Assembly: GCA_046296415.1 (NCBI GenBank)
Contig: JBKBLN010000001.1
Coordinates: 682,001 to 746,000 of the forward strand
Source of the DNA: CAYNRA01 sp046296415
GTDB taxonomy: Bacteria; Bacteroidota; Bacteroidia; Cytophagales; Spirosomataceae
Direction: 5' to 3'
DNA length: 64,000 bases
In this document: piece after piece, positions 1 to 9,100 of the stretch
Layout of the letters: every line of letters starts with the position of its first letter
Numbering within the stretch: the stretch's first letter is position 1
Notes under the pieces: model-generated
What the model was told of the DNA's origin: nothing
The model's database searches: none
Seen by the model: the letters and a program-made list of their open reading frames with translations, nothing else
Made by a program: the position numbers and the translations under genes

Positions 1-2
1 GA

Positions 3-434
3 GCTGATGCATTTTCTTTTCCTTTGTCTGAAATGCCAGGTCTCCATTTTTCGTTTAGTGGAATAAAGACAGCTATTGGTTTGTTTTTGCAAAAACAGGA
101 ACAAAAAGATCCAGGGTTTACAGAGCGGAACCTGCCGGATCTTTGCGCTAGTGTTCAATTTACTCTGATTCAAATGTTGATGCAAAAAGTAAAACGGGCG
201 GTTCGCGAAACCGGTATCCGGCATATTGCTCTGGCAGGAGGTGTTTCGGCCAATCGAGGACTTCGAAAAACGCTAACCCAGTGGGGAGAGGAGTCGGGGA
301 ATTCCATTTATATACCTGATTTTCAGTATTGTACCGATAATGCCGGTATGATTGCCATGGCGGCCTTTTACAAATTCCAGGCAAAAGAATGGGTTGGGCA
401 AGATGTGAGTCCCATGCCGCGCATGGCTTTGTAA
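3..434 (+). CDS. tsaD: TsaD, tRNA N6-threonylcarbamoyladenosine transferase (3' part)
   Basis: The last ~143 residues of TsaD, which transfers the threonylcarbamoyl group to A37 of ANN-decoding tRNAs together with TsaB and TsaE in the cytoplasm. The frame is open from base 3, so the start and the HxxxH metal motif lie upstream of the window. Visible family signatures are HFSFSGIKTA, the glycine-rich GGVSANRGLR and the DNAGMIA segment near the C-terminus. The tail SPMPRMAL is typical of the family. Full-length TsaD is about 340 residues, so roughly 200 are missing off the edge. A 50-nt gap separates it from the penicillin-binding protein, with no terminator seen between them, so co-transcription is possible. 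Confidence 0.93.
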   Translation, partial: ADAFSFPLSEMPGLHFSFSGIKTAIGLFLQKQEQKDPGFTERNLPDLCASVQFTLIQMLMQKVKRAVRETGIRHIALAGGVSANRGLRKTLTQWGEESGNSIYIPDFQYCTDNAGMIAMAAFYKFQAKEWVGQDVSPMPRMAL

Positions 435-484
435 GTCAAATAACAGATGGTTATTTTTGAAATTGAAAATTTATAAAACACGAC

Positions 485-2827
485 ATGAGTCATTTTGGTG
501 AGCGTTTTTTAGCCTCTGGCCGTTATTTTTCCATCATAAGTTGGATTTATAAGGGAGCACTTTTGGGTTTAGGCGGTTTGGTATTTTTAATCTTGGCAGT
601 GAATCTGAATTTTCTGTGGCTATTCGGTAAAATGCCAGGTGTGGAGGATTTGGATAATCCCAAAAGTGAGATCGCCTCTGAAATCATCTCAGCTGACGGC
701 AAAGTGATCGGTAAGTTTTTCTTTGAAAATCGTAGCCCAGTCGATTTTGATGAACTCTCTCCTCATATCATCAATGCCCTCATCGCCACCGAGGACGTTC
801 GCTACACAAAGCACGCGGGTATTGATGCACGAAGCATGTTGCGTGTTTTCACAGGACTTTTAACTCTTAATCCAAAAGGGGGAGGAAGTACCATCACACA
901 ACAGTTAGCCAAAAACCTGTTTCGGATGCGAAATGATGAGACGTATGAGGGACCTCTATACAAAATTCCCGGACTTCGTACCTTGCTGATCAAAGTAAAG
1001 GAATGGATCATGGCCGTGAAACTCGAACGGCGGTACACAAAACAGGAAATTATGAAAATGTACCTCGATACCATTGAGTTTTCCAGTGGTGCCTATGGGA
1101 TCAAGTCGGCAGCGAAAACCTACTTCATGAAAAATCCCGCTGACTTGACCATCAACGAGGCTGCGTTACTCATCGGGATGATTCAGAATCCTTCTCGTTT
1201 CAACCCTCGGGTTCGTCCTGAAAATGCGATCATTCGGCGGAATACCGTTTTGGCTCAAATGGTGAAGTATGAAAAAATTTCACAAGAAGAAGCCGACCAA
1301 TTTGCCGCTCAACCCATTGCCCTAAATTACTCACCTGAAAGCCATAACTCGGGACTAGCCCCTTATTTTCGAGGATATTTAAAGGATTTCCTGAAAAAAC
1401 AGTTGAAAGAAGCAGGCTATGAGGAGTCTGACCTGTACACCAAAGGGTTTAAAATCTACACGACTTTGGACTCACGGATGCAAGCTTATGCCGAACAAGC
1501 GGTGAATGAACACATGAAAGACCTTCAAAAGAAATTTTATGCCCACTGGGGGGGCAGAAATCCATGGGTGGAAGAAATAGGAAATACTGGGAAGTACCGA
1601 GAAATGCCTGGATTTTTGGAAAAAATGGCCAAACGAACGGGGTATTATCAGCAGCTCAAACGTGAATTTGGAGACGATGAGGTAGCTATTAAAAAAGCCA
1701 TGAATCAGAAAATTCCGATGCGGGTTTTCACTTGGCAAGGCGAGCGAGACACCCTAATGTCGCACATGGACTCCCTAAATCACTACAAGCGTTTCTTGAA
1801 CATGGGTTTGTTGGCGATGGATCCTCGAAATGGCCATATCAAAGCTTGGGTGGGTGGAGTTAATTATAAGTATTTCAAATACGATCACGTCGCCCAAAGT
1901 AAGCGCCAGCCGGGCTCTACATTCAAGCCATTTGTGTACGTAGCCGCTATCGATAATGGTTTTTCCACCTGCGACCGCGTGACAGATCAACCCGTTTCGT
2001 TCGGACCTGAAGATGGGGTCTATGGATCGATTTATACCCCCAAAAATTCCGATGGAAAATTTTCATACCAGGCTCTCTCACTCCGAGAGGCGTTGGGGAG
2101 GTCAGTCAATTCGGTGAGTGCCCAATTGATCAAAACTTTTAAACCCTCCGAGGTTGTCAAGTACGCGCGTCAGTTGGGTATCCAAAGTGAGTTGACCGAG
2201 ACGCCCTCGTTGTGTTTAGGGGTCAGTGAGGTTTCTTTGATGGAAATGGTGGCTAGTTACGGTGTTTTTGCCAATGCTGGAAAATACACTGAACCCATTT
2301 TTGTCACACGCATTGAAGATAAAAATGGACAGGTGATCAAAGAATTTTTGCCTGATCAAAAGGAGGTTTTAAGTGCAGAAACGGCCTACAAAATGATTCA
2401 CCTCATGACAGGAGCTACCTCTTCCGGTGGTACATCTTTGGGCCTTGCGCGGTATGGTGTATTGGCAGGTAATGAAGTGGCCGCTAAAACCGGAACCACC
2501 TCCAACTACTCAGACGGTTGGTTTATGGGCATGACGCATTCATTAATTGGGGGTGTGTGGTCGGGAGGCGACGACCGAGCGATTCACTTCCGGACCATCG
2601 ATATGGGGCAGGGGGCCCGCATGGCGATGCCTGCTTGGGGTCTTTTTATGCAAAAGGTGTATGCCGATGCCAACCTAGAATACAAGAAAGGTCGATTCGT
2701 AAAACCCGCAAGTATTGTCGTTCGAGGTGATTGTGTAACGAGTATCAACGAAGTGTTTGTCGGCGACTCCACCCAGCGCGTCACGCCCACCAAGATTCGT
2801 CCTACCGATGATGATGAACTTTTGTAA
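485..2827 (+). CDS. Class A penicillin-binding protein (PBP1A-type, GT51 + transpeptidase)
   Basis: Bifunctional peptidoglycan synthase of 780 residues. It has a short cytoplasmic N-terminus and one membrane anchor at about 24-45. The GT51 glycosyltransferase domain shows the catalytic EDVRYTKHAG (Glu103) and GGSTITQQLAKN near 135, which polymerise lipid II. The penicillin-binding transpeptidase domain has the SxxK serine in PGSTFKPF (Ser478), SVN at 540-542 and KTG at 668-670, so all three active-site motifs are present. The glycosyltransferase-to-transpeptidase spacing leaves an intermediate region at about 250-430. Product acts in the periplasm for cell-wall synthesis. It follows tsaD by 50 nt; a structured T-rich hairpin at 2978-3059 probably ends the transcript. 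Confidence 0.95.
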   Translation: MSHFGERFLASGRYFSIISWIYKGALLGLGGLVFLILAVNLNFLWLFGKMPGVEDLDNPKSEIASEIISADGKVIGKFFFENRSPVDFDELSPHIINALIATEDVRYTKHAGIDARSMLRVFTGLLTLNPKGGGSTITQQLAKNLFRMRNDETYEGPLYKIPGLRTLLIKVKEWIMAVKLERRYTKQEIMKMYLDTIEFSSGAYGIKSAAKTYFMKNPADLTINEAALLIGMIQNPSRFNPRVRPENAIIRRNTVLAQMVKYEKISQEEADQFAAQPIALNYSPESHNSGLAPYFRGYLKDFLKKQLKEAGYEESDLYTKGFKIYTTLDSRMQAYAEQAVNEHMKDLQKKFYAHWGGRNPWVEEIGNTGKYREMPGFLEKMAKRTGYYQQLKREFGDDEVAIKKAMNQKIPMRVFTWQGERDTLMSHMDSLNHYKRFLNMGLLAMDPRNGHIKAWVGGVNYKYFKYDHVAQSKRQPGSTFKPFVYVAAIDNGFSTCDRVTDQPVSFGPEDGVYGSIYTPKNSDGKFSYQALSLREALGRSVNSVSAQLIKTFKPSEVVKYARQLGIQSELTETPSLCLGVSEVSLMEMVASYGVFANAGKYTEPIFVTRIEDKNGQVIKEFLPDQKEVLSAETAYKMIHLMTGATSSGGTSLGLARYGVLAGNEVAAKTGTTSNYSDGWFMGMTHSLIGGVWSGGDDRAIHFRTIDMGQGARMAMPAWGLFMQKVYADANLEYKKGRFVKPASIVVRGDCVTSINEVFVGDSTQRVTPTKIRPTDDDELL

Positions 2828-2977
2828 AGGGGAAATAATTCAGGTGATGGCTCCGCTTTTTTGGTAAGAACAATGGAGGTATTTTACCATATACAATGAT
2901 GCTTGCCAACTAAAAAATTACTTAGAGATTAAAGCCCTAAATGACAGAGGATCCCACCCCGATGGGCTAATCGAAAG

Positions 2978-3059
2978 AAAATAGATACCTAGGCCTGTGG
3001 AGACGTGGCATGTCAACATCTTGCCTAAACGACTTTACAGGCAGCTAATCTATTTTTTT
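2978..3059 (+). terminator. Imperfect long hairpin with T-run after the PBP gene
   Basis: AAAATAGAT and GCCTGT on the left pair with ACAGGC and ATCTATT on the right, closing a ~40-nt interior, and a run of seven T follows. It fits a Rho-independent terminator for the upstream gene. The interior carries a decayed GACGTGGCATG palindrome (separate entry). Confidence 0.5.
2999..3021. repeat. Decayed copy of a palindromic intergenic element
   Basis: The left half GGAGACGTGGCATG is followed by an imperfect right half ending in ATCT, so the symmetry is broken. The core AGACGTGGCATG resembles AGACGTAGCATG in the perfect palindrome at 18400-18444. Both lie between genes. Relation by descent is inferred from these two copies only. 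Confidence 0.35.
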
Positions 3060-3078
3060 GAGCCTTGGTGTGATTATC

Positions 3079-4248
3079 TCAATACAACTTGACAGTCCTT
3101 GACAACCAAGCCCAAAGTACACCCATTCCGGCAATGACACCTAGGGCAGTGGGCAGGTTGGTGGCCTCAGAAATGAATCCAATGAGCACCGGTCCGAACA
3201 AAAATCCTCCCATAGCAAAGGTATTCATGGTGGCTAGTCCAGCGCCTTTGGCTAGGCCTGGTATGCGGGCCGCACTACCATACATGATTGGTGCGCCACA
3301 GGATACGCCTGCTCCAACACAGGCAAATCCGATGATGGTAGGTACTGTATAGGGGAGGACAATGGCCAAAGTCAATCCAAATGCAGATAAAGCGCCTCCG
3401 TAGACCAAAACTTTATTCTGGCCCACTTTGGGGATGAGGCTGTCGCCTACAAAGCGTCCAAGCGCCATAAATAGGGAATAGCCAGATAGCCCCCAGCCAA
3501 TGAAATATGGGGAGGCTTGTACCACCTCTTTCATGTAAACTGCGGTCCAGTCGGCCATGGAACCCTCCGAGAAATTGATGAATACGCTGATCAGAATCAT
3601 GATCAAAAGGGGACCCCTGGGCCAGATGAATTTAGCTCCGCCGGTCGATTCCTCAGAATGTGACGGGTCATTGGGCATGGTCAGTAGGGTTTTTCGAACG
3701 ACCAAAGCACCGATCGTCCAGATTAGTATTCCAAAAATGGTCAATAACCAAATGGGATTTTCCAAGGCCCCACCAAAAGAGCTTGAAAGGAGTGAACCAA
3801 CCATCAAGCCCAAACTAAACATGCCATGGCAAGTGGACATAATGGTGATTTTGGCTGCCAGTTCCAAGGAAGACGCGCATGTATTCATGGCCACATTAAG
3901 TAAGGTGATGCCCATACCACAACTGATCAGACTCAAGGACGTCAAGGGGATATTGGGCATGTGCAAGGGGAGCGAAAAAGCAGTGGCTAAAAAGAGAATT
4001 CCACCAACGGTCATTCGTTGCATACCTACTTTTTGTAATAACCAGGCCGCTAAAGGATTGGCCGTTAAGGAGCCAATGGGCATCGACAAGAGCAATAACC
4101 CCAATTGGGCGTCGTCTAGGCTGAATTTTTGTTTTACCACCGGAATGAAAGTAGCCCAGCTACCGAATAAAAATCCGATCGAAAAAAAAGCAAATCCAAT
4201 GGCCAAGGTTTGCTTTCGAGTGAAGAATACAGTGAGATGTCCAAACAC
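3079..4248 (-). CDS. MFS transporter (FucP/YbjJ-like 12-TM)
   Basis: A 389-residue major facilitator with about twelve hydrophobic helices and a short N-terminal tail before helix 1. The loop between helices 2 and 3 (ending in QKVG) and the strong internal repetition of helices fit the MFS fold. The nearest groups I recognise are the YbjJ/FucP-like sugar or drug-type carriers, but no substrate residue is diagnostic. It begins 12 nt after the HAD phosphatase on the same strand, so the two probably form an operon; a phosphatase beside a transporter suggests a phosphorylated sugar or related metabolite. Substrate is unknown. Confidence 0.8.
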   Translation of the reverse strand: MFGHLTVFFTRKQTLAIGFAFFSIGFLFGSWATFIPVVKQKFSLDDAQLGLLLLSMPIGSLTANPLAAWLLQKVGMQRMTVGGILFLATAFSLPLHMPNIPLTSLSLISCGMGITLLNVAMNTCASSLELAAKITIMSTCHGMFSLGLMVGSLLSSSFGGALENPIWLLTIFGILIWTIGALVVRKTLLTMPNDPSHSEESTGGAKFIWPRGPLLIMILISVFINFSEGSMADWTAVYMKEVVQASPYFIGWGLSGYSLFMALGRFVGDSLIPKVGQNKVLVYGGALSAFGLTLAIVLPYTVPTIIGFACVGAGVSCGAPIMYGSAARIPGLAKGAGLATMNTFAMGGFLFGPVLIGFISEATNLPTALGVIAGMGVLWAWLSRTVKLY

Positions 4249-4260
4249 GAGAAAAGGTAC

Positions 4261-4917
4261 TTAGGGAAGTTGTTGTAAATCCGAAACCGTAATTTCTGAA
4301 TAATTTTCAATGTAGGCATGACACGGGGGTAACTCCTCTCGGGAATGAGAGGACAAAACGCCTACTACCCGCATACCGGCTGCTAAACCTGCCGTAACTC
4401 CAGAAAAGGAATCTTCGAAGACCACACAGGTACTGGGATCGACACCCAAACGAGCAGCCGATGTGATGTAAACCTCTGGATGGGGCTTGTGGTGGGTAAC
4501 ATGCTCACTTGCCATCATGGATTCCATGTGAGGAGCAATTTGCAAATGAGAAACGATCAAATCCAAATTAGCCCAAGGAGCTGAGGTGGCAACCCCTGTT
4601 TTGAGACCAGCCGACTTGATTGACTCCAAAAAGGGAAGAAACTCAGGAATAGTTTTGATATGTGGAGCATAAATCTCTCGAAAAAGGCCTTCTTTCTCGT
4701 TCTCCAACTCCACTAATTCGGAGTCGGAAATTTCTCGTTGGAAAAAATGAGAAAAAATATAGCGATTACTCTTGCCATACATATGTGCCTTGAATTCCTC
4801 TTCCGTTGGAAACATCTGCCGCTTGGCAAAAAAAGATTGAAAGGCGAGGGAATGAAACGGATTGGTATGGCAGATCACACCATCCATATCAAAAATGACT
4901 GCTGAAATCTTTTTCAT
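4261..4917 (-). CDS. HAD-superfamily phosphatase/phosphoglucomutase-like (subfamily IA)
   Basis: A 218-residue HAD hydrolase. Motif I is FDMDGV at 9-14 (nucleophile Asp and acid/base Asp), motif II is GVATSAP near 110, motif III KPHPEVY, and motif IV VFEDSFSGVTAG. The helical cap between residues ~20 and 85 is of the C1 type seen in beta-phosphoglucomutases and sugar or pyridoxal phosphatases. The Gly-Val after motif I and the ED-S-G of motif IV resemble beta-phosphoglucomutase-type enzymes, but the substrate cannot be fixed. It is the first gene of a two-gene minus-strand unit with the MFS carrier. A TACCTTTG element ends 4 nt before the ATG, so the mRNA may be leaderless. Confidence 0.85.
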   Translation of the reverse strand: MKKISAVIFDMDGVICHTNPFHSLAFQSFFAKRQMFPTEEEFKAHMYGKSNRYIFSHFFQREISDSELVELENEKEGLFREIYAPHIKTIPEFLPFLESIKSAGLKTGVATSAPWANLDLIVSHLQIAPHMESMMASEHVTHHKPHPEVYITSAARLGVDPSTCVVFEDSFSGVTAGLAAGMRVVGVLSSHSREELPPCHAYIENYSEITVSDLQQLP

Positions 4918-4921
4918 GCCG

Positions 4922-4929
4922 CAAAGGTA
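4922..4929 (-). promoter_or_regulatory. Candidate -7 element for the HAD gene
   Basis: Reads TACCTTTG on the minus strand, matching TAnnTTTG. No clear TTG lies 19-21 nt upstream. The distance to the ATG leaves almost no leader. Confidence 0.4.
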
Positions 4930-4931
4930 TG

Positions 4932-4939
4932 TAAATTTG
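4932..4939 (+). promoter_or_regulatory. Candidate -7 element for uvrA
   Basis: TAAATTTG matches TAnnTTTG, about 65 nt before the uvrA start. No -33 TTG is visible. It lies 2 nt from the opposing -7 element of the HAD gene, so the two promoters would overlap. Confidence 0.4.
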
Positions 4940-5003
4940 TTGGTTTTTATGGGGCTATATCATGAACCCCACTAAACTTTCCAACCCCTAAAAAGGTTGT
5001 CAT

Positions 5004-7898
5004 TTGATTGAAAACCCATACTGGATGAATCCGCTGCACTTAGATCCGATTACACGACCTCCACTTGATACCCTCGATCCCAAATCTTTTATCTTGATCA
5101 AAGGGGCTCGGGTGAATAATCTACAAAATATCGATGTGGCCATTGCTCGAAATACCCTGACTGTGGTGACGGGCCTATCGGGTAGTGGAAAATCATCCTT
5201 GGCGTTTGATACCCTGTTTGCCGAAGGACAACGCATGTACGTAGAAAGCCTGAGCTCCTATGCCCGCCAATTTCTAGGCCGTATGGAAAAGCCTCAGGTG
5301 GAGTATATCAAAGGTGTTTCGCCTGCCATTGCCATCGAACAAAAAGTATCGACCAAAAATCCTCGCTCGACGGTCGGGACAACGACCGAAATTTACGATT
5401 ACTTAAAATTACTCTTTGCCCGTATCGGCCATACTTTTTCCCCCGTTTCCGGCCAAGAAGTAACCAAAGATACCGTCACCCAAGTGGTTGATGCCATTTT
5501 TGCGCTCCCAGAAGGGACACGTCTTTTGATCTTGGCTCCTTTGGTTATTCAAGAAGATCGGACCTTAGAACAGGAACTGGACTTACTCCTTAAAAAAGGA
5601 TATACGCGGGTGAAAATCAACGAAGAAGTTCATGAATTAGAGGATTTACTAACCGATCCCTCCCAACTACAAGATTCTATTTCTGTGGATATGGTCATTG
5701 ACCGGATCTCGGTTCCTGAACTTCAAAATGGACTACCCCCGGAAGATTGGCAATATCGCCTGAGCGACTCTGTCCAAACTGCCTTCTTTGAGGGAATGGG
5801 GATTTGCATCCTCGATATCCGAGGAGAAGTGCCGGAAATTCGGCGGTATTCCGACCAGTTTGAACGAGACGGGATCTTGTTTGAAGAACCCAGTGTGAAT
5901 TTGTTTGCCTTCAACAACCCCTATGGCGCCTGTCGAACCTGCGATGGCTTTGGGACCGTTTTAGGGCTGGATCCGGACTTGGTCATACCCGACCAAAATC
6001 TCTCGGTTTTTGAAGGCGCCATCGCTCCTTGGCGAAGTGAGAAAATGAGTGAGTGGCTCGCTCCTTTGATCCGCCATGGAGTTCGATTCGACTTTCCTAT
6101 CCACCGGGCCTTCAAAGATTTATCGCCCGACCAGCAAAAGTTACTCTGGGAGGGAAATGAATACTTTGAGGGTCTGAATGCCTTCTTCTCCCACCTCGAA
6201 AGTCAACTTCATAAGGTTCAGTACCGGGTGATGTTGTCAAAATACAAAGGACGAACGGCTTGCCCAGATTGCCGTGGGTCCAGACTTCGTAAAGATGCTT
6301 CTTATGTAAAAATTGCCGGCCACTCCATCACCGACCTGGTTCTGATGCCCGTTTCCAAAGTTCGTCAATTCTTTGAGGAACTTCATTTACCCGGCCATGA
6401 GGAGGAAATCGCCAAACGAATTCTGGTTGAGTTAAAGAATCGATTGATGTTTTTGGAGCAAGTAGGATTGGGGTATCTAACCCTCAATCGGTTGTCATCC
6501 ACGCTGTCGGGTGGTGAATTTCAACGAATCAAATTAGCCACCTCGCTAGGTAGCGCATTGGTTGGCTCTATGTACATATTAGATGAGCCAAGTATCGGTC
6601 TTCATCCTCGTGATACGCGCCGTCTTGTAGATGTTTTACTAACGTTACGGGATCTTGGAAATACGGTGGTCGTGGTGGAACACGAGGAAGAAGTCATGCG
6701 GGCAGCCGATGAGATCATTGACATTGGCCCTGGAGCAGGCCGGGAAGGTGGGCAACTGGTTTTTCAAGGTCGCGTGATTCAAGAAAATCCCCAGCGGGAG
6801 TTAACGGATTGGGAAAAGCAATCCCATACCTACGGATTTTTAACAGGTACAGATACGGTTACAGTTCCTAGCTCACGTCGACGAGCCACCGACTTCATTC
6901 GGATCGAGGGGGCTGCCGAGAATAATTTAAAACGATTAGACGTCGATATTCCGATTGGAATTCTGACGGTTGTCACTGGTGTTTCAGGCTCTGGAAAATC
7001 AACCTTGATTCGGAAAATTTTATATCCTGCTCTCGCTCGGTTGAAAGGAGGGTATAGTGAAGAATCAGGTAAATTTTTGGGCTTGTCAGGATCTTTGGGC
7101 CGGATCGAACAGGTCGAAATGGTGGATCAAAATCCAATCGGAAAGTCCTCCCGGTCCAATCCGGTTACTTATATCAAGGCCTATGATTCCATTCGGTCGT
7201 TAATGTCGGAACAGCCCCTAGCCAAAGCCCGGGATTACAAGCCGGCTTTTTTCTCGTTCAATGTAGAAGGTGGACGTTGCGAGGCTTGCCAGGGAGAAGG
7301 GGAACAAGTCATTGAAATGCAGTTTATGGCGGATGTGAAGCTCACCTGTGAAAGCTGCGGTGGAAAACGATTCAAGCAAGAAGTATTGGAGGTAACCTAC
7401 AAGGATAAGAACATCGCCGATATTCTTGCCATGACAGTCAGCGATGCAATTCAGTTCTTTGAGGCTGGAGAACCCAAGCTAGCCGATCGGTTGCGGCCTT
7501 TGGAGCAGGTAGGTCTTGGGTATGTTCGCCTTGGCCAGTCCTCCAGTACGCTCTCGGGTGGGGAAGCCCAACGGGTTAAATTGGCTTTTTTCTTGGGCAA
7601 AGGACATGCTGAAAAAGGCAAGACACTCTTCATCTTTGACGAACCTACCACGGGTCTACATTTCCATGATATTCAGAAGTTGTTGACCGCCCTACAAGCG
7701 TTAGTCGACCAAGGGGATACGGTTTTGATTATCGAACATAATATGGAGGTTATCAAGTCGGCAGACTGGATTTTGGACCTTGGACCTGAAGGTGGAGAGG
7801 AGGGTGGTTACTTGTGTTACGCTGGAACGCCAGAAGGAATGATTGGAATAGCCGAGACCAACCATACCGCTCGTTTTTTGCGTGATAAACTGATGTAA
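5004..7898 (+). CDS. uvrA: UvrABC system protein A (excinuclease subunit)
   Basis: UvrA recognises DNA lesions as a dimer and loads UvrB in nucleotide excision repair. The 964-residue protein has two ABC ATPase modules: Walker A GLSGSGKSS near 58 and GVSGSGKST near 659, with signatures TLSGGEFQRIKLA and TLSGGEAQRVKLA and the Walker B segments ILDEPSIGLH and IFDEPTTGLH. Cys pairs CRTC and CPDC in the first half and CEAC with CESC in the second are the zinc modules. The TTG start at 5004 has AAAAGG 7 nt upstream; an ATG at 5025 would remove seven residues. Length is normal for the family. Confidence 0.97.
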   Translation: MIENPYWMNPLHLDPITRPPLDTLDPKSFILIKGARVNNLQNIDVAIARNTLTVVTGLSGSGKSSLAFDTLFAEGQRMYVESLSSYARQFLGRMEKPQVEYIKGVSPAIAIEQKVSTKNPRSTVGTTTEIYDYLKLLFARIGHTFSPVSGQEVTKDTVTQVVDAIFALPEGTRLLILAPLVIQEDRTLEQELDLLLKKGYTRVKINEEVHELEDLLTDPSQLQDSISVDMVIDRISVPELQNGLPPEDWQYRLSDSVQTAFFEGMGICILDIRGEVPEIRRYSDQFERDGILFEEPSVNLFAFNNPYGACRTCDGFGTVLGLDPDLVIPDQNLSVFEGAIAPWRSEKMSEWLAPLIRHGVRFDFPIHRAFKDLSPDQQKLLWEGNEYFEGLNAFFSHLESQLHKVQYRVMLSKYKGRTACPDCRGSRLRKDASYVKIAGHSITDLVLMPVSKVRQFFEELHLPGHEEEIAKRILVELKNRLMFLEQVGLGYLTLNRLSSTLSGGEFQRIKLATSLGSALVGSMYILDEPSIGLHPRDTRRLVDVLLTLRDLGNTVVVVEHEEEVMRAADEIIDIGPGAGREGGQLVFQGRVIQENPQRELTDWEKQSHTYGFLTGTDTVTVPSSRRRATDFIRIEGAAENNLKRLDVDIPIGILTVVTGVSGSGKSTLIRKILYPALARLKGGYSEESGKFLGLSGSLGRIEQVEMVDQNPIGKSSRSNPVTYIKAYDSIRSLMSEQPLAKARDYKPAFFSFNVEGGRCEACQGEGEQVIEMQFMADVKLTCESCGGKRFKQEVLEVTYKDKNIADILAMTVSDAIQFFEAGEPKLADRLRPLEQVGLGYVRLGQSSSTLSGGEAQRVKLAFFLGKGHAEKGKTLFIFDEPTTGLHFHDIQKLLTALQALVDQGDTVLIIEHNMEVIKSADWILDLGPEGGEEGGYLCYAGTPEGMIGIAETNHTARFLRDKLM

Positions 7899-7914
7899 AC
7901 CGACTTAAGGGTCA

Positions 7915-8448
7915 ATGAAAACACCCCTTTTCTTTAAATTATTGCTTTTACTGGCTTTGGGTTTTCGACTGATCAAGGCCGCCAAAAAGTCCAAGACTCA
8001 AGTGCAGATACCTCTTGCCTTGGCAGATGGGCCTTTGACAGGATGGGGAGTGAATCCGCCCTCCTCTCTAACCGACTTGGAGAAAATCAAGTGGCTATAT
8101 CGAAAACAGGTTCGGTCTCTACCTTGGGAACAGATGACCGCCGCCCAACAAGGTGTTTGGTTGCTTCACGCATGGCAAGCACAACGTGAATCTACCTTTC
8201 GATGGCTTTGGTATCGGCCCGAATGTGCGTTGGCTTGGGGTGGTTTGCTGGCACGCTTAGAATGGACGGAGGCAGCTCAAACTTGGATGACGCTTCTTCG
8301 AGAGGTTAGCGGGAAAGACGCACCTGAATTTCCAGAAGAATGGATTCCACAAGCCGATAAATCCTACCCAAGTTTAGAAACATTTCAGCAAATCATTAGT
8401 TCCGAATCTATATACTCGAAGTTACTTACTTATGTCATTCTTGATTGA
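7915..8448 (+). CDS. Hypothetical protein, N-terminal hydrophobic segment
   Basis: A 177-residue protein I do not recognise. Residues 5-20 (FFKLLLLLALGFRLIKAA) form a single hydrophobic segment that could be an uncleaved anchor or a weak signal. The rest is Trp-rich (several WL, WQ, WR pairs between 80 and 150) and predicted to be helical and soluble. It starts 16 nt after uvrA and its last 17 nt overlap the start of the carotenoid gene, so translation of the two is probably coupled. A role connected with the carotenoid protein is only a guess from that overlap. Confidence 0.6.
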   Translation: MKTPLFFKLLLLLALGFRLIKAAKKSKTQVQIPLALADGPLTGWGVNPPSSLTDLEKIKWLYRKQVRSLPWEQMTAAQQGVWLLHAWQAQRESTFRWLWYRPECALAWGGLLARLEWTEAAQTWMTLLREVSGKDAPEFPEEWIPQADKSYPSLETFQQIISSESIYSKLLTYVILD

Positions 8449-9100
8449 ACCATTCAAAAATCACCCTAAACCCTGGATCTACCTAGCCTCCTCGATGTAT
8501 TTAGCCGGATTGATTGGTTTGAATATTCCTTCCGCACAAGAATTCTTTCAATTCTTGACTCCCTTCCATTTGTTATCCAGTTTATTGATGCTGGCCTATT
8601 GGCATTCAGAATGGTCTCGTCAATTTACAGCTACAGCTCTCCTGATTTTTTTACTTGGCTATGGAGTCGAGGTATTGGGTGTGCATACTGGACTCATTTT
8701 TGGTTCCTACCAATACGAAACCACCTTGGGGTGGAAGGTTTTTGACGTGCCACTCCTGATTGGGGTCAATTGGCTTATTTTAGTTTATTGTCAAGCCGAT
8801 CTACTACGTCGATGGAATCTTTCATCGGTATCCACTTGGTTATCTTTTGGGATCAAATCTGTGGTTGGAGCCATTGGACTTACCTTGTTGGATTACATTG
8901 TCGAACCTGTCGCCATCAAGCAAGCCATGTGGAGCTGGACGGCGGGCGAACCCCCACTGCATAATTTTATCGGTTGGCTATGGGTTTCTTTTTTGATGAT
9001 GGCCATTTTTCAAAGGGTACCTCTTAAAAAGATAAATCCGCTGGCACCTTGGATCTTGGGATTGCAATGGGCCTTTTTTGGTTTACAAGCGATTAATTAA
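8432..9100 (+). CDS. Carotenoid biosynthesis protein (CruF/DUF422-like)
   Basis: An integral membrane protein of 222 residues with about six to seven helices. The signature of the family (PF04240) is visible: GVEVLGVHTGLIFGSYQY followed by VPLLIGVNW, then DYIVEPVAIKQAMWSW and HNFIGW. Characterised relatives include the carotenoid 1,2-hydratase CruF and the haloarchaeal bisanhydrobacterioruberin hydratase, which hydrate the ends of acyclic carotenoids. No other carotenoid gene (crtB, crtI) lies in the window, so the substrate stays open. It overlaps the preceding unknown gene by 17 nt and its stop shares TTAA with the convergent gene on the minus strand. Confidence 0.82.
   Translation: MSFLIEPFKNHPKPWIYLASSMYLAGLIGLNIPSAQEFFQFLTPFHLLSSLLMLAYWHSEWSRQFTATALLIFLLGYGVEVLGVHTGLIFGSYQYETTLGWKVFDVPLLIGVNWLILVYCQADLLRRWNLSSVSTWLSFGIKSVVGAIGLTLLDYIVEPVAIKQAMWSWTAGEPPLHNFIGWLWVSFLMMAIFQRVPLKKINPLAPWILGLQWAFFGLQAIN

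Noticed and set aside
3557..4264. 235-codon open frame on the plus strand opposite the MFS gene
   Set aside because: It lies entirely antisense to a well-supported transporter and has no membrane or domain pattern of its own; its length reflects codon bias of the true gene.
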